Below are positions 19,005 to 25,379 of a DNA stretch of 41,045 nt, one piece after another. The notes under the pieces are model-generated. The model searched no databases, was not told the DNA's origin, and was given only the letters and a program-made list of their open reading frames with translations. Source of the stretch: a virus. Each line of letters starts with the position of its first letter. The stretch's first letter is position 1. Location: IMG/VR virus record IMGVR_UViG_3300037223_000017, positions 1 through 41,045 of that record; one strand, given 5' to 3'. The translations under genes and the position numbers were made by a program.

Positions 19005-19153
19005 ATCACCACCGTTTCGTCGATAAGACTTCTTATCACGTGCGCCAAAGACGTTCCACTATCTTTAGCCATCATTTCCAGTTTTTTGAATTGTTTTGGC
19101 GTAAGGTACGCGGTTACCGCTACGCTATAGCACTCCCCCTTAGGCTTCTTCAT
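19001..19153 (-). CDS. Ribbon-helix-helix-like small regulator
   Basis: ATG 19153 overlaps the upstream stop as ATGA, giving 50 residues and making the longer in-frame extension unnecessary. The pattern YSVAVTAYLTPKQFKKLEMMAKDSG, then SLAHVIRSLIDE, fits a strand followed by two helices as in CopG/Arc-type DNA-binding proteins. It could be an autoregulator of the operon. Family assignment is by pattern only. Confidence 0.6.
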   Translation of the reverse strand: MKKPKGECYSVAVTAYLTPKQFKKLEMMAKDSGTSLAHVIRSLIDETVVI

Positions 19154-19434
19154 TTCTTCTCTTTCTTCACGCCTAACACCTTCGCCCATTTATCCTCGTC
19201 GCAATCAATCACCTTAACAATCGAATGCTCCGGGAACGATTGGCGCGTCGTCTTGTCGAGCATGGTTTGAGATTGCGGACCTTCCATAGCAAGTTGTCCG
19301 AGCCCGGCCGTTGTTCCCCAACGGCGGACGACACATGCATTATCGAGACAATGCCATCCGGTGCGGTCTTCTGAGTTAGATAGAACGCCAACAGAAACAA
19401 AACCCTTGTCGAGAACCACGATAGAAATCGTCAT
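19150..19434 (-). CDS. Conserved small phage-type protein (WGTT motif)
   Basis: 94 residues. It contains ACVVRRWGTTAGLGQLAMEGPQ, a block I recall from small phage proteins of unknown function. Basic residues crowd the C-terminus. It is coupled on both sides by 4-base overlaps. Function unknown. Confidence 0.65.
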   Translation of the reverse strand: MTISIVVLDKGFVSVGVLSNSEDRTGWHCLDNACVVRRWGTTAGLGQLAMEGPQSQTMLDKTTRQSFPEHSIVKVIDCDEDKWAKVLGVKKEKK

Positions 19435-20123
19435 GATGATTTCTCCTTTGAAAATTCGATGAAATCAGGAAGTTCATAAACGCCGTTGCCGTTGCCGTAG
19501 CCGGAGCCGTCGCCGTAGCCGTTGCCGTCGCCGTAGCCGTAGCCGGAGCCGTCGCCGTAGCCGTAGCCGGAGCCGGAGCCGTCGCCGTCGCCGGAGCCGT
19601 ATCCGTAGCCGTCGCCGTAGCCGTAGCCGGAGCCGTCGCCGTAGCCGTAGCCGGAGCCGGAGCCGTCGCCGTAGCCGGAGCCGTATCCGTAGCCGTCGCC
19701 GTAGCCGTAGCCGTCGCCGTTGCCGTCGCCGTAGCCGTAGCCGTCGCCGTCGCCGTAGCCGTAGCCGTAGCCGTAGCCGTAGCCGTTGCCGTTGCCGTTG
19801 CCGTAGCCGGAGCCGTCGCCGTAGCCGTCGCCGATTAAACAACATATCTCAAAATACGATAATTCTCGAACTACTTTGATTTTGCGACACACACTCTTGT
19901 CGCCGTCAGTAATAACGTCAAAACCAATAACTTCGCACACACGATGATTTTTTGCGTTTTTGTAGTAATTGAATATCTCCTCCTTCTTCGCGTGAAAGTG
20001 CCAGCCATGTTTACACATGGTTATTTCGCCATCGATCTTGTAAGTCTTTCCTATCTCAAACTTGTGGCCGCGACATGCCAAGTCTGAATCAAAGCACTTC
20101 CAACCATTAACCTTTTTCTCCAT
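19431..20123 (-). CDS. DUF7666-like protein with Gly-X repeat tail
   Basis: 230 residues. The first ~100 read GWKCFDSDLACRGHKFEIGKTY, then EITMCKHGWHFHAKKEEIFNYY, which matches the phage DUF7666-type domain as I recall it (C-GF--YE-GK-Y, LC--GFH-C). From ~100 to ~218 the chain is a pure Gly-X repeat with X = Y, D, S or N. The last residues are VYELPDFIEFSKEKSS. Function unknown; the repeat could be a flexible or phase-separating tail. Confidence 0.75.
   Translation of the reverse strand: MEKKVNGWKCFDSDLACRGHKFEIGKTYKIDGEITMCKHGWHFHAKKEEIFNYYKNAKNHRVCEVIGFDVITDGDKSVCRKIKVVRELSYFEICCLIGDGYGDGSGYGNGNGNGYGYGYGYGYGDGDGYGYGDGNGDGYGYGDGYGYGSGYGDGSGSGYGYGDGSGYGYGDGYGYGSGDGDGSGSGYGYGDGSGYGYGDGNGYGDGSGYGNGNGVYELPDFIEFSKEKSS
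19482..19833 (-). repeat. Gly-X hexanucleotide repeat tract (locus 1)
   Basis: About 350 bases of GGCNNC units on the minus strand, where NNC is TAC, GAC, TCC or AAC (GCCGNN on the plus strand). The third base of each codon is almost always C, and variation is confined to two positions of every six. A second tract of the same kind lies at 25653-25780. Confidence 0.9.
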
Positions 20124-20329
20124 TAACTTTCATCCTTCTTGTAAGCGTGATTCGCCTTGTGCATAAGCGCATTCCAGCACGTACCGCACACGCGGTAAAC
20201 CGCCGGCGAGTTGGTGGACATGTCGAAGAGATCGGACGGCCAGTAGCGCGCGCGGCCTTTGCGCTGGCGGTGTTTGTTGCACCGGGCGCAATGGTAGGTT
20301 TTTACTTCGGGGCGGCGGGGGGCGGTCAT
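20123..20329 (-). CDS. Small zinc-ribbon protein
   Basis: ATG 20329 overlaps the upstream stop as ATGA, giving 68 residues. Two cysteine pairs (HCARCNKH and VCGTCW) are separated by ~30 residues with basic stretches between (RQRKGRARYWPSD), fitting a zinc-ribbon nucleic-acid-binding fold. Role unknown. Confidence 0.7.
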   Translation of the reverse strand: MTAPRRPEVKTYHCARCNKHRQRKGRARYWPSDLFDMSTNSPAVYRVCGTCWNALMHKANHAYKKDES

Positions 20330-20448
20330 ATCTTGTTCTTTAGCGCCATTCGCAATAAACGCGTGCGAATTGATTTTGGCCAATTGCGGTCATACGCAGT
20401 CCAATAAAGATTGGCGATACACTTTGATATTGGTTTGAACTTAGTCAT
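20326..20448 (-). CDS. Very small basic protein
   Basis: 40 residues. I choose the ATG at 20448 because GGAGG sits ~5 bases upstream. The sequence (MTKFKPISKCIANLYWTAYD, ending RTRLLRMALKNKI) is basic. It is the first gene after a terminator, so transcription probably starts just upstream. A TTGACG box lies ~40 bases upstream on this strand, but no good -10 matches it. Function unknown. Confidence 0.6.
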   Translation of the reverse strand: MTKFKPISKCIANLYWTAYDRNWPKSIRTRLLRMALKNKI

Positions 20449-20510
20449 AGATTCCTCCATACCCAGCAACTTACAGTACCGTACCTTGAACGTCAAGCAT
20501 TTTTGAACAT

Positions 20511-20537
20511 AAAAAAAAGGACGCCCGAAGACGTCCA
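20511..20537 (-). terminator. Rho-independent terminator, minus strand
   Basis: On the minus strand GGACG-TCTTCGGG-CGTCC forms a hairpin (20519-20536) followed by eight T's (20518-20511). It ends the transcript coming from the gene at 20562. Confidence 0.75.
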
Positions 20538-20561
20538 AAAAAGCTAACCAGAAAAGGGACT

Positions 20562-20738
20562 TTACTTATTCACCTTTTCCTTTAGATCAGCAAGTTCTTT
20601 CTCAATCGTCCTAAGCTTGCAAAACGCCTGGTTCACATCCTTCGCCAGCCGCAACGCCAAACCGCCGACATACATCACGACGGCGGCGATAACCGATGAA
20701 ACGGCTTCGTGCAACAAAGAATGTAGCGTGTCAATCAT
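20562..20738 (-). CDS. Small membrane protein with helical tail
   Basis: I choose ATG 20738 because GGAGG lies 4 bases upstream and it overlaps the previous stop as ATGA. The product is 58 residues, with one hydrophobic segment (SSVIAAVVMYVGGLALRL) followed by a charged coiled-coil-like tail (LRTIEKELADLKEKVNK). It could be a holin- or spanin-like lysis protein or an unrelated membrane protein; only topology supports this. Confidence 0.65.
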   Translation of the reverse strand: MIDTLHSLLHEAVSSVIAAVVMYVGGLALRLAKDVNQAFCKLRTIEKELADLKEKVNK

Positions 20739-20989
20739 GGCGCCTCCGGGTTCTCGTCTACCCATTGTACCATGATGGATCGCGTTCCACGGTTCACGGA
20801 AACCACGCGCGCCCGCGCCTTGGCGCAATGCGTATCAAGCAAGCTCTCGTATACGAGCTTCCCCAAAACTTGCTCGGCCCAGGCGCGATCCTTTGGCTGC
20901 GAGAAATCAATGAGGGGGCCGAATTTGAACTTGTCATAAACATAGTTCTTGCTTGGGCGCTTCCAATGCGTCTTGGGCTCGTCGGTCAT
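20735..20989 (-). CDS. Small early protein, unknown
   Basis: 84 residues, overlapping its neighbours by 4 bases at each end. It is charged and W-rich, with a C-terminal ARVVSVNRGTRSIMVQWVDE. No family is recognised. Confidence 0.65.
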   Translation of the reverse strand: MTDEPKTHWKRPSKNYVYDKFKFGPLIDFSQPKDRAWAEQVLGKLVYESLLDTHCAKARARVVSVNRGTRSIMVQWVDENPEAP

Positions 20990-21234
20990 TTCTTTTTCTC
21001 GACGAGTTGATGAATCAGAGAAGCTATGCTTTCCGCTTTGGGCGCAATGTATTTCTTCCCCGCGATAGTGACAACATAACCGTTCTCAACCTTGTCGATA
21101 GCGATATCGGAGTGAGCATTTATGTATTGCGTGTGGCAATTTTGATACGGCCAATGATAACTCTGAATAGCGTTTATACAGTTTTGACCTTGTGCGCCGA
21201 TCGACAAACCTACCATTGACCCTAAATCATTCAT
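20986..21234 (-). CDS. Small early protein, unknown
   Basis: 82 residues with 4-base overlaps to both neighbours. The N-terminus is moderately hydrophobic, then IAIDKVENGYVVTIAGKKYIAPKAESIASLIHQLVEKKK follows a strand-strand-helix pattern. No family is recognised. Confidence 0.65.
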   Translation of the reverse strand: MNDLGSMVGLSIGAQGQNCINAIQSYHWPYQNCHTQYINAHSDIAIDKVENGYVVTIAGKKYIAPKAESIASLIHQLVEKKK

Positions 21235-21722
21235 GAAACCTTCCTCCCCTCAATAAGAGCAAGCGACTCGCGCCAACGGCGGCGCGCGGCGATGAAAAGA
21301 AATCGTGCGGTCAACTTCCCGGCGGCGGCGTGGTCGCCGGCGAAAAGCACCGGCAAGCCAGACGCCATCCAACCAAGTAAACTTCCAAGTACAGCGTTGG
21401 GCTTGACCTTGCTCCGGTACGCGCCGGCCTCGATGTCGGCCAGGTGCGCCTCGACGACGAGAGCCTTGACGGGGTAAGCTTGAAGACGAAGTACCTCCCT
21501 ATCAAACCTCTCCCTTTCCCTCCCTACGCACATGACCAAGTCGGCTAGCGACTTGCGCTCTACCGCTATGATGTCCTCAAGACCTTTCACGGAATAATCG
21601 CCGGTCGAGAGCGTCCCTTGGATTACGATCAGCGGGGTTAAGTCCAGGGGGGTCCTCTCCCGCGTGTCTTGTATAACCACGATATCGCTGGCTTTTATTT
21701 CTTTATTTATCTTTGCTATCAA
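21231..21722 (-). CDS. ERCC4-type nuclease
   Basis: 163 residues. It shows the ERCC4/XPF nuclease signature: VIQDTRE at 16-22, GTLSTGDYSV at 36-45 and the catalytic AVERKSLADL at 53-62, then RERERFDREVLRL. These map to the D...GDY...ERKxxxD metal site. The family cuts branched DNA, and phage versions sit in replication or recombination modules. Here it neighbours the primase/helicase and the RecA-like ATPase. A Holliday-junction or flap resolution role is inferred. Confidence 0.85.
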   Translation of the reverse strand: MIAKINKEIKASDIVVIQDTRERTPLDLTPLIVIQGTLSTGDYSVKGLEDIIAVERKSLADLVMCVGRERERFDREVLRLQAYPVKALVVEAHLADIEAGAYRSKVKPNAVLGSLLGWMASGLPVLFAGDHAAAGKLTARFLFIAARRRWRESLALIEGRKVS

Positions 21723-21840
21723 GATCTTCGCCTTTGAGCGCCAGGTAACTCACCACGCCGCTTATGACGATGATGAACAAAATCCATGAGCCGATGATAA
21801 CCAGGAGCGCCTTAATCGCCCAGATTATATGTGCTTCCAT
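21703..21840 (-). CDS. Small single-pass membrane protein
   Basis: 45 residues from ATG 21840, with GAGG 5 bases upstream. One long hydrophobic segment (WAIKALLVIIGSWILFIIVI) is followed by an acidic tail ending DLDSKDK. It overlaps the nuclease start by 20 bases. Its first codons (ATGGAAGCACATATA) lie in another frame over the WKHI end of the upstream gene. Confidence 0.6.
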   Translation of the reverse strand: MEAHIIWAIKALLVIIGSWILFIIVISGVVSYLALKGEDLDSKDK

Positions 21841-21980
21841 GATTGCCTCGTGACGATTTTCCAAATTGTGGCGGTGTGGACGCCATAGGTTGATGCCAGC
21901 CGCGTGACAGACCATGCATCCTTGCCCGATTTCCACGCGCCTGATGGCCGAGGCGTGTAGAGGCGCCGTATCTCCCTCAC
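21825..21980 (-). CDS. Stand-alone HTH module of HNH-endonuclease type
   Basis: 51 residues from GTG 21980, which overlaps the upstream stop as GTGA. It reads REIRRLYTPRPSG, then SVTRLASTYGVHTATIWKIV, then TRQSWKHI. The same pattern (REIRRLY, LASTYGV--ATI, WKHI) closes the HNH endonuclease family, seen in the genes at 17610 and 28491. No catalytic part is present. It is either a decayed endonuclease tail or a small DNA-binding protein. Confidence 0.7.
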   Translation of the reverse strand: MREIRRLYTPRPSGAWKSGKDAWSVTRLASTYGVHTATIWKIVTRQSWKHI

Positions 21981-22426
21981 TTCTCTTTCGCAGAGGCAGG
22001 AGGCGGGGTTTTGTTCGCCTGGATGCGATAGAAGATTTTTTCCCATTTCGTTTGTTGTCTGAGTTTGCTCGCCAACCACATCTCTCTCCCTTGCTCTAAT
22101 GTCACATGACGAGGATTCGCCTGCGCCGCACGTTGATCTAACTTTATTTCCATCTCATATAGTTCTCTCGTTTGCTTCGCCACATAATTGGCATACCATT
22201 CAGGTAAATAGCTATCTTCAGTGTGAAATTTATCAAACGCATCGGCATCTTCGGAAACCTCCCCAATACCCACAAAAGAATCTCCTGATATGGCTACGCG
22301 GCGGCGGCGGCGCGTGGAGCATTCCGCACAGGGGCGCTTGCCGACCACGCGGTGGGGTCGGCGCTCGAGCGCCGGCCAAATATGTTTGCCCAAATGGCAG
22401 AAAAAATACTGTTCGCTCCTGCTCAT
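21977..22426 (-). CDS. Early protein, unknown, Cys pair and basic cluster
   Basis: I choose ATG 22426 (MSRSEQYFFCHLG), with AAGG 9 bases upstream, over an extension into the iteron region. This gives 149 residues. It contains CAECSTRRRRRVAISGDSF near the N-terminus, then acidic and helical regions (TRELYEMEIKLDQRAAQ). No family is recognised. Confidence 0.65.
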   Translation of the reverse strand: MSRSEQYFFCHLGKHIWPALERRPHRVVGKRPCAECSTRRRRRVAISGDSFVGIGEVSEDADAFDKFHTEDSYLPEWYANYVAKQTRELYEMEIKLDQRAAQANPRHVTLEQGREMWLASKLRQQTKWEKIFYRIQANKTPPPASAKEK

Positions 22427-22447
22427 TTTTTGAGCCTTGTAATACAC

Positions 22448-22622
22448 GGTAGACACGGTAGACAGGTAGACATGTCTACCGTGAGTCGTTTTGTATGCGC
22501 GCGCTGTGCGCATATAGCGTGCATATCACATCAAATTAGTGTCTACCTGTCTACTATCAATCATTATAAATACTTGTCCTGTCTACCAAGGTGTCTACCT
22601 TAGTGTCTACCGAGCGTCTACC
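22448..22622. repeat. Iteron-like GTCTACC cluster with palindrome; possible origin
   Basis: Three GGTAGAC copies (22448, 22457, 22465) are followed by GTCTACC at 22474, 22541, 22581, 22593, 22605 and 22616 and a GTCTACT at 22549. The first group makes a perfect 16-bp palindrome GGTAGACATGTCTACC at 22465-22480. The last four copies repeat every 11-12 bases and lie inside the helicase C-terminus (encoding SVDTKVDTLVDR). The spacer has a 7-bp inverted repeat (TATGCGC/GCGCATA) and AT-rich sequence. It lies between two genes of the replication operon. An origin is likely; an operator is the alternative. Confidence 0.65.
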
Positions 22623-23921
22623 TGACCTGTTACCATCAACTACAGAAATATAGTTTTTATGGCATAACCCAATGTAAAGTTTAGCAACTTTGTTATCTGG
22701 AAACTTTACGCTCCGGCGCGTGATGCCTTTTACGCGCTCCATCCATGACAAAAACTCGTGTCGTGATTTCGGGGACTTATATGCTAGTTTTAGTGCTCTT
22801 TGGACCGTTTCTCCGGTCGCCCAAAGCCCTTTTTCGGCATTTGTAGTGTCTACCTCAAAGTAAAAATCGAAGACTTCGGAAAACTCCATCTCCACTGTCT
22901 CGACCCAATCGGCGATCAAAGACGAGTCACACGCGATGGGTTTACCGGCCGTCTTTTGGTACATGGCGAGGCACCGGCCGAGGAAGGCGCCCCCTTCTTC
23001 CCATAACCGCGTTTCAAAACCTTCGTCGTCCATCTCCGCGCCGACGCGCGGCGAGATTTCGCAATAAATGATTCGACGCTTATCGGCCGTCTCCGAGGAG
23101 ATAGAAGGGCGCTCATTAGATATGATAAGATACTTCGCGTTTAGGCGCGTTGTATAAGCCATCTCACCCTTCGCCTCGACCGGGATGGGGTCGCCGCCAG
23201 TCATGCTCTTAAATAGTCCGCTGGCGACTAGAGCTTGGTCATTGCAGTCTGGGAAGACGACCAGGCGCTTTCCCATGAGTTCGTGCGTCCAAAACTTGTC
23301 GCCGCGCTCCTTTGGTTGCTTCGCGCAGTAGGCGGGGCCGAAGACGCGCATGAGGAAGCGGTTGATGCATCCCTTCCCCTCGTTCCCCTTGCCATGTAGC
23401 CATACGTATTGTTGCTGGTAGCTGGTTTCATCGAAGAGGCTTCCAATCCATGTCATGAACGCTTCAGCGTTGCTCATGCGCTCAAAGATACGGTTCCACG
23501 TTGGGGTTTCCCCGTGCGAGGGAAGCCACGGCAACCGCGTAAAGGCTAGGCCGGAATCCCCCGGCCACGCGAAGGGCTTTGGTGCCTTGACAGGCGGCGA
23601 TAAATATGACCAGAACTTGGCGCATGAGTGTGATTCCTCGGCGGTCAACTGAAACTGATCGTCCGCGCCAAGATTATTAACGCAATAGCGCAAGATGTCG
23701 GCCGCCACCGTTGTCATCGGCACATACTCGACGATATCCGCGTCTTGTTCGGATATGACGCGCAGCGGCCGGAAAACGCCGTTTGCAGGTTCAGTTATAA
23801 AATAAGTTGTTCCAATTGGATTTCTCGTCTTAGACGTTCGATTGAGAACCTTCGCGAGAGCCTGATAAATTATGGCCTTGGGAATTTTCGGCGGACCCTC
23901 TTGTTTTTTCGCCAACGCCAT
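22557..23921 (-). CDS. SF3 (D5/P4-type) replicative helicase
   Basis: 454 residues. The layout is N-terminal D5-like, then the SF3 helicase core: P-loop HGKGNEGKGC at 176-185, Walker B GKRLVVFPDCND at 217-228, motif C YLIISNERPS at 264-273, and the basic finger KRR at ~281-283. The P-loop has Gly where SF3 helicases normally have Ser or Thr after GK, an oddity. It follows the primase gene and overlaps it by 92 bases. ATG 23921 has a very close AGGGG; an in-frame TTG two codons later is better spaced. It should unwind DNA at the origin with the primase. Confidence 0.85.
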   Translation of the reverse strand: MALAKKQEGPPKIPKAIIYQALAKVLNRTSKTRNPIGTTYFITEPANGVFRPLRVISEQDADIVEYVPMTTVAADILRYCVNNLGADDQFQLTAEESHSCAKFWSYLSPPVKAPKPFAWPGDSGLAFTRLPWLPSHGETPTWNRIFERMSNAEAFMTWIGSLFDETSYQQQYVWLHGKGNEGKGCINRFLMRVFGPAYCAKQPKERGDKFWTHELMGKRLVVFPDCNDQALVASGLFKSMTGGDPIPVEAKGEMAYTTRLNAKYLIISNERPSISSETADKRRIIYCEISPRVGAEMDDEGFETRLWEEGGAFLGRCLAMYQKTAGKPIACDSSLIADWVETVEMEFSEVFDFYFEVDTTNAEKGLWATGETVQRALKLAYKSPKSRHEFLSWMERVKGITRRSVKFPDNKVAKLYIGLCHKNYISVVDGNRSGRRSVDTKVDTLVDRTSIYND

Positions 23922-24720
23922 TCCCCTTGTTTTTCACGGTTTCTATGGAATGTTGAATAATACGCTCTATTTCGCCATTTCCCCACGGTCTTGTCATCGG
24001 AACCGAATTTAATCGGTTCAAAATATCGGAGCACTCCCAACCGCGCTCAATAAGTTCAACAGCCACACCATGCGCGGTGCGGTGTTGCATGCCAATAGGC
24101 GCGCCTTCGGCAAAAAATCGAGTTATCCATTTTGGGAGTCGTTCTGTCATTTGATACTGCAAAGACTTCGCGGCGACAAGCGCGCGGTAGGCGTCCATGC
24201 TCATTGGCGGCGGCGGCGGATCTAAAATGTCTTGTTTGAAGCCTTCCGGTTGAACCGAGACAATTTGCCGACACGGCCAAAAATAACGTGCTGAATCAAT
24301 GCACGCGGGATCGGCGCCATACATGTCCACATAATGGCGCATGGTCTCCTTGTAATGACGACCGCACGCTATAGGCTTCTCAAATTCGAGCAATACGCGG
24401 AATCGGTCGCATGGCGGCGCGCCATTCTTGAACTTTTGATGGCTTTTGGTTAATCCAATGATGTGCTTAGCGTCACACCAAATATTTAGAGCCTGCGCGA
24501 GCGTCAACTCGCCGCTGTCAAAATCGAGGACGCAAAAAACGGCATGGTGGAATTTTTTCGCCAACCTTACGCCGTCTTCCCAGACACATGGCGACCAAGT
24601 GAATTTGGATATGCATTTTACAAGACGTTCAAAATCGCAGGTATTGACGAATTTAAACCCGTCGCCATAAAATTCCGTCTGGCCGATATGTTTTATATCG
24701 GCATGATACGATATCGCCAT
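23830..24720 (-). CDS. AEP-family DNA primase
   Basis: 296 residues; ATG with AAGG 5 bases upstream. Motif I is FCVLDFDSG at 62-70 (two Asp metal ligands), motif II GLTKSHQK at 89-96, and motif III-like IDSARYFWP at 141-149. These fit archaeo-eukaryotic-type primases of phages and plasmids. A helical C-terminus (RTAHGVAVELIERGW, IERIIQHSIETV) resembles a PriCT domain. The last ~30 residues are polar and lie over the helicase start. Together the two genes encode a primase plus helicase replisome. Confidence 0.85.
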   Translation of the reverse strand: MAISYHADIKHIGQTEFYGDGFKFVNTCDFERLVKCISKFTWSPCVWEDGVRLAKKFHHAVFCVLDFDSGELTLAQALNIWCDAKHIIGLTKSHQKFKNGAPPCDRFRVLLEFEKPIACGRHYKETMRHYVDMYGADPACIDSARYFWPCRQIVSVQPEGFKQDILDPPPPPMSMDAYRALVAAKSLQYQMTERLPKWITRFFAEGAPIGMQHRTAHGVAVELIERGWECSDILNRLNSVPMTRPWGNGEIERIIQHSIETVKNKGNGVGEKTRGSAENSQGHNLSGSREGSQSNV

Positions 24721-24727
24721 TAATGCC

Positions 24728-24756
24728 TTGACCTTTGAATAGGTTAGACAGATAAT
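24728..24756 (+). promoter_or_regulatory. Strong sigma70-like promoter, plus strand
   Basis: TTGACC (24728-24733), a 17-base spacer and GATAAT (24751-24756), five of six matches in each box. It points away from the primase gene. The terminator at 24792 lies only ~30 bases beyond the expected start site (~24763). Confidence 0.65.
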
Positions 24757-24784
24757 GACGACTAAGCCTTAGTCTCTCATTATC
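24751..24784. promoter_or_regulatory. Palindromic operator/dual promoter upstream of primase
   Basis: GATAATGA, C, GACTAA, GCC, TTAGTC, TC, TCATTATC: a 34-bp interrupted palindrome with 8-bp and 6-bp arms. Its left end is the -10 box of the plus-strand promoter. Its right end read on the minus strand is also GATAAT, with TTGCGA 16 bases further up, a candidate promoter for the primase operon. A symmetric regulator could control both. Confidence 0.6.
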
Positions 24785-24823
24785 CGCACTTAACCCGGTC
24801 TCGCAAACCGGGTTTTGTTTTTT
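24763..24823 (+). ncRNA. Candidate ~60-nt small RNA, antisense to primase leader
   Basis: The transcript predicted from the promoter at 24728 would end at a rho-independent terminator within ~60 bases. No ORF fits inside. It would overlap by a few bases the 5' end of a primase mRNA started from the opposite promoter. The candidate rests on promoter-terminator spacing only. Confidence 0.4.
24792..24823 (+). terminator. Rho-independent terminator, plus strand
   Basis: AACCCGGT (24792-24799) pairs with ACCGGGTT (24807-24814) in an 8-bp stem with a 7-base loop, followed by TTGTTTTTT. No plus-strand gene lies directly upstream, so it would terminate the short transcript from 24763. Confidence 0.7.
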
Positions 24824-24905
24824 AGGAACGTATTGGACAGATTGCCACGCCTACGCGCAGATAGTCAAGACGCTACATGTGTAGCCATCTCATTGCAAAT
24901 CACGC

Positions 24906-24973
24906 TATAATCAAATTCTCGCAAGTTCTTTGGATGCTGGGACCGCGCGTTGATTACGTGCGGTTCTTTTTTT
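24906..24973 (+). ncRNA. Second candidate short plus-strand transcript
   Basis: A TATAAT box at 24906-24911 (no good -35) lies ~30 bases before a terminator: ACCGCGCG (24942-24949) pairs with CGTGCGGT (24957-24964), then TCTTTTTTT. A transcript from ~24918 would be ~55 nt. The promoter evidence is weak; the terminator is good. Confidence 0.35.
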
Positions 24974-24984
24974 GCGCTCAAGAA

Positions 24985-25014
24985 ATAAAAAAACCAACCG
25001 AAGAGATGGTTGGT
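24985..25014 (-). terminator. Rho-independent terminator, minus strand
   Basis: On the minus strand ACCAACC-ATCTCTTC-GGTTGGT (25014-24993) is followed by a T-run (24992 down to ~24987). It would end the leftward transcript that begins near 27183, separating it from the primase operon. The rest of 24721-25131 holds no convincing gene, only the regulatory sites listed and possible decayed coding fragments. Confidence 0.7.
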
Positions 25015-25131
25015 CATGGTGTTTTCGCCTCCTGATAGTAGACGTAGCCGTCGGGGCAATGCGCTGGCGGCTATTTCATTTCATCCCCTCTATTTTGGCC
25101 GGCGCCACCTCACAAACCGTTTCTGCCGCCT

Positions 25132-25242
25132 TCAGCTTGGCCTCGGATAATTTAAGTGATTCAAGACGAATGCGTCACACGGTTCAAACCATGCCGGATT
25201 GGGGCATCTATATGTTATTTGCATTTCATCGCAAAAGCTCAT
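25132..25242 (-). CDS. Doubtful 36-residue ORF
   Basis: ATG 25242 overlaps the previous stop as ATGA. The product contains RCPNPAWFEPCDAF and ends YPRPS. The start lies inside a 13-bp tandem duplication (25228-25253), so it may be an accident of that duplication. In another frame a downstream stretch reads SLKLSEAKLKAAETVCEV, which looks like coding sequence without a start. Confidence 0.3.
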   Translation of the reverse strand: MSFCDEMQITYRCPNPAWFEPCDAFVLNHLNYPRPS

Positions 25243-25253
25243 CGCAAAAGCTC
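25228..25253. repeat. 13-bp perfect tandem duplication
   Basis: ATCGCAAAAGCTC occurs at 25228-25240 and again at 25241-25253, at the junction of two small minus-strand ORFs. Confidence 0.9.
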
Positions 25254-25379
25254 ATTGTAAAGCGTGAACAAATCAATAAGCACCCGCTTGCGGTCCTCGC
25301 GATCTAAGCTATCGAGAATCGTTTCCAAGACACCGCAGACGGCTTGCAAGTATTCCTTGGTGTAGTTTTCGGTGGTCAT
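25239..25379 (-). CDS. Small early helical protein
   Basis: 46 residues from ATG 25379, which overlaps the preceding stop as ATGA. It reads MTTENYTKEYLQAVCGVLET and continues ILDSLDREDRKRVLIDLF, an amphipathic helical protein with good coding character. No family is recognised. Confidence 0.65.
   Translation of the reverse strand: MTTENYTKEYLQAVCGVLETILDSLDREDRKRVLIDLFTLYNELLR

Noticed and set aside
19482-19833. CRISPR-like or diversity-generating repeat array
   Set aside because: Units are 6 bases and coding, with no spacers. No reverse transcriptase gene is present anywhere in the window.
19474-19845. Arginine/leucine-rich ORF over the Gly-X tract
   Set aside because: It is the alternative-frame reading of the GGCNNC hexamers (pure RL/RR repeats) and has no independent support.
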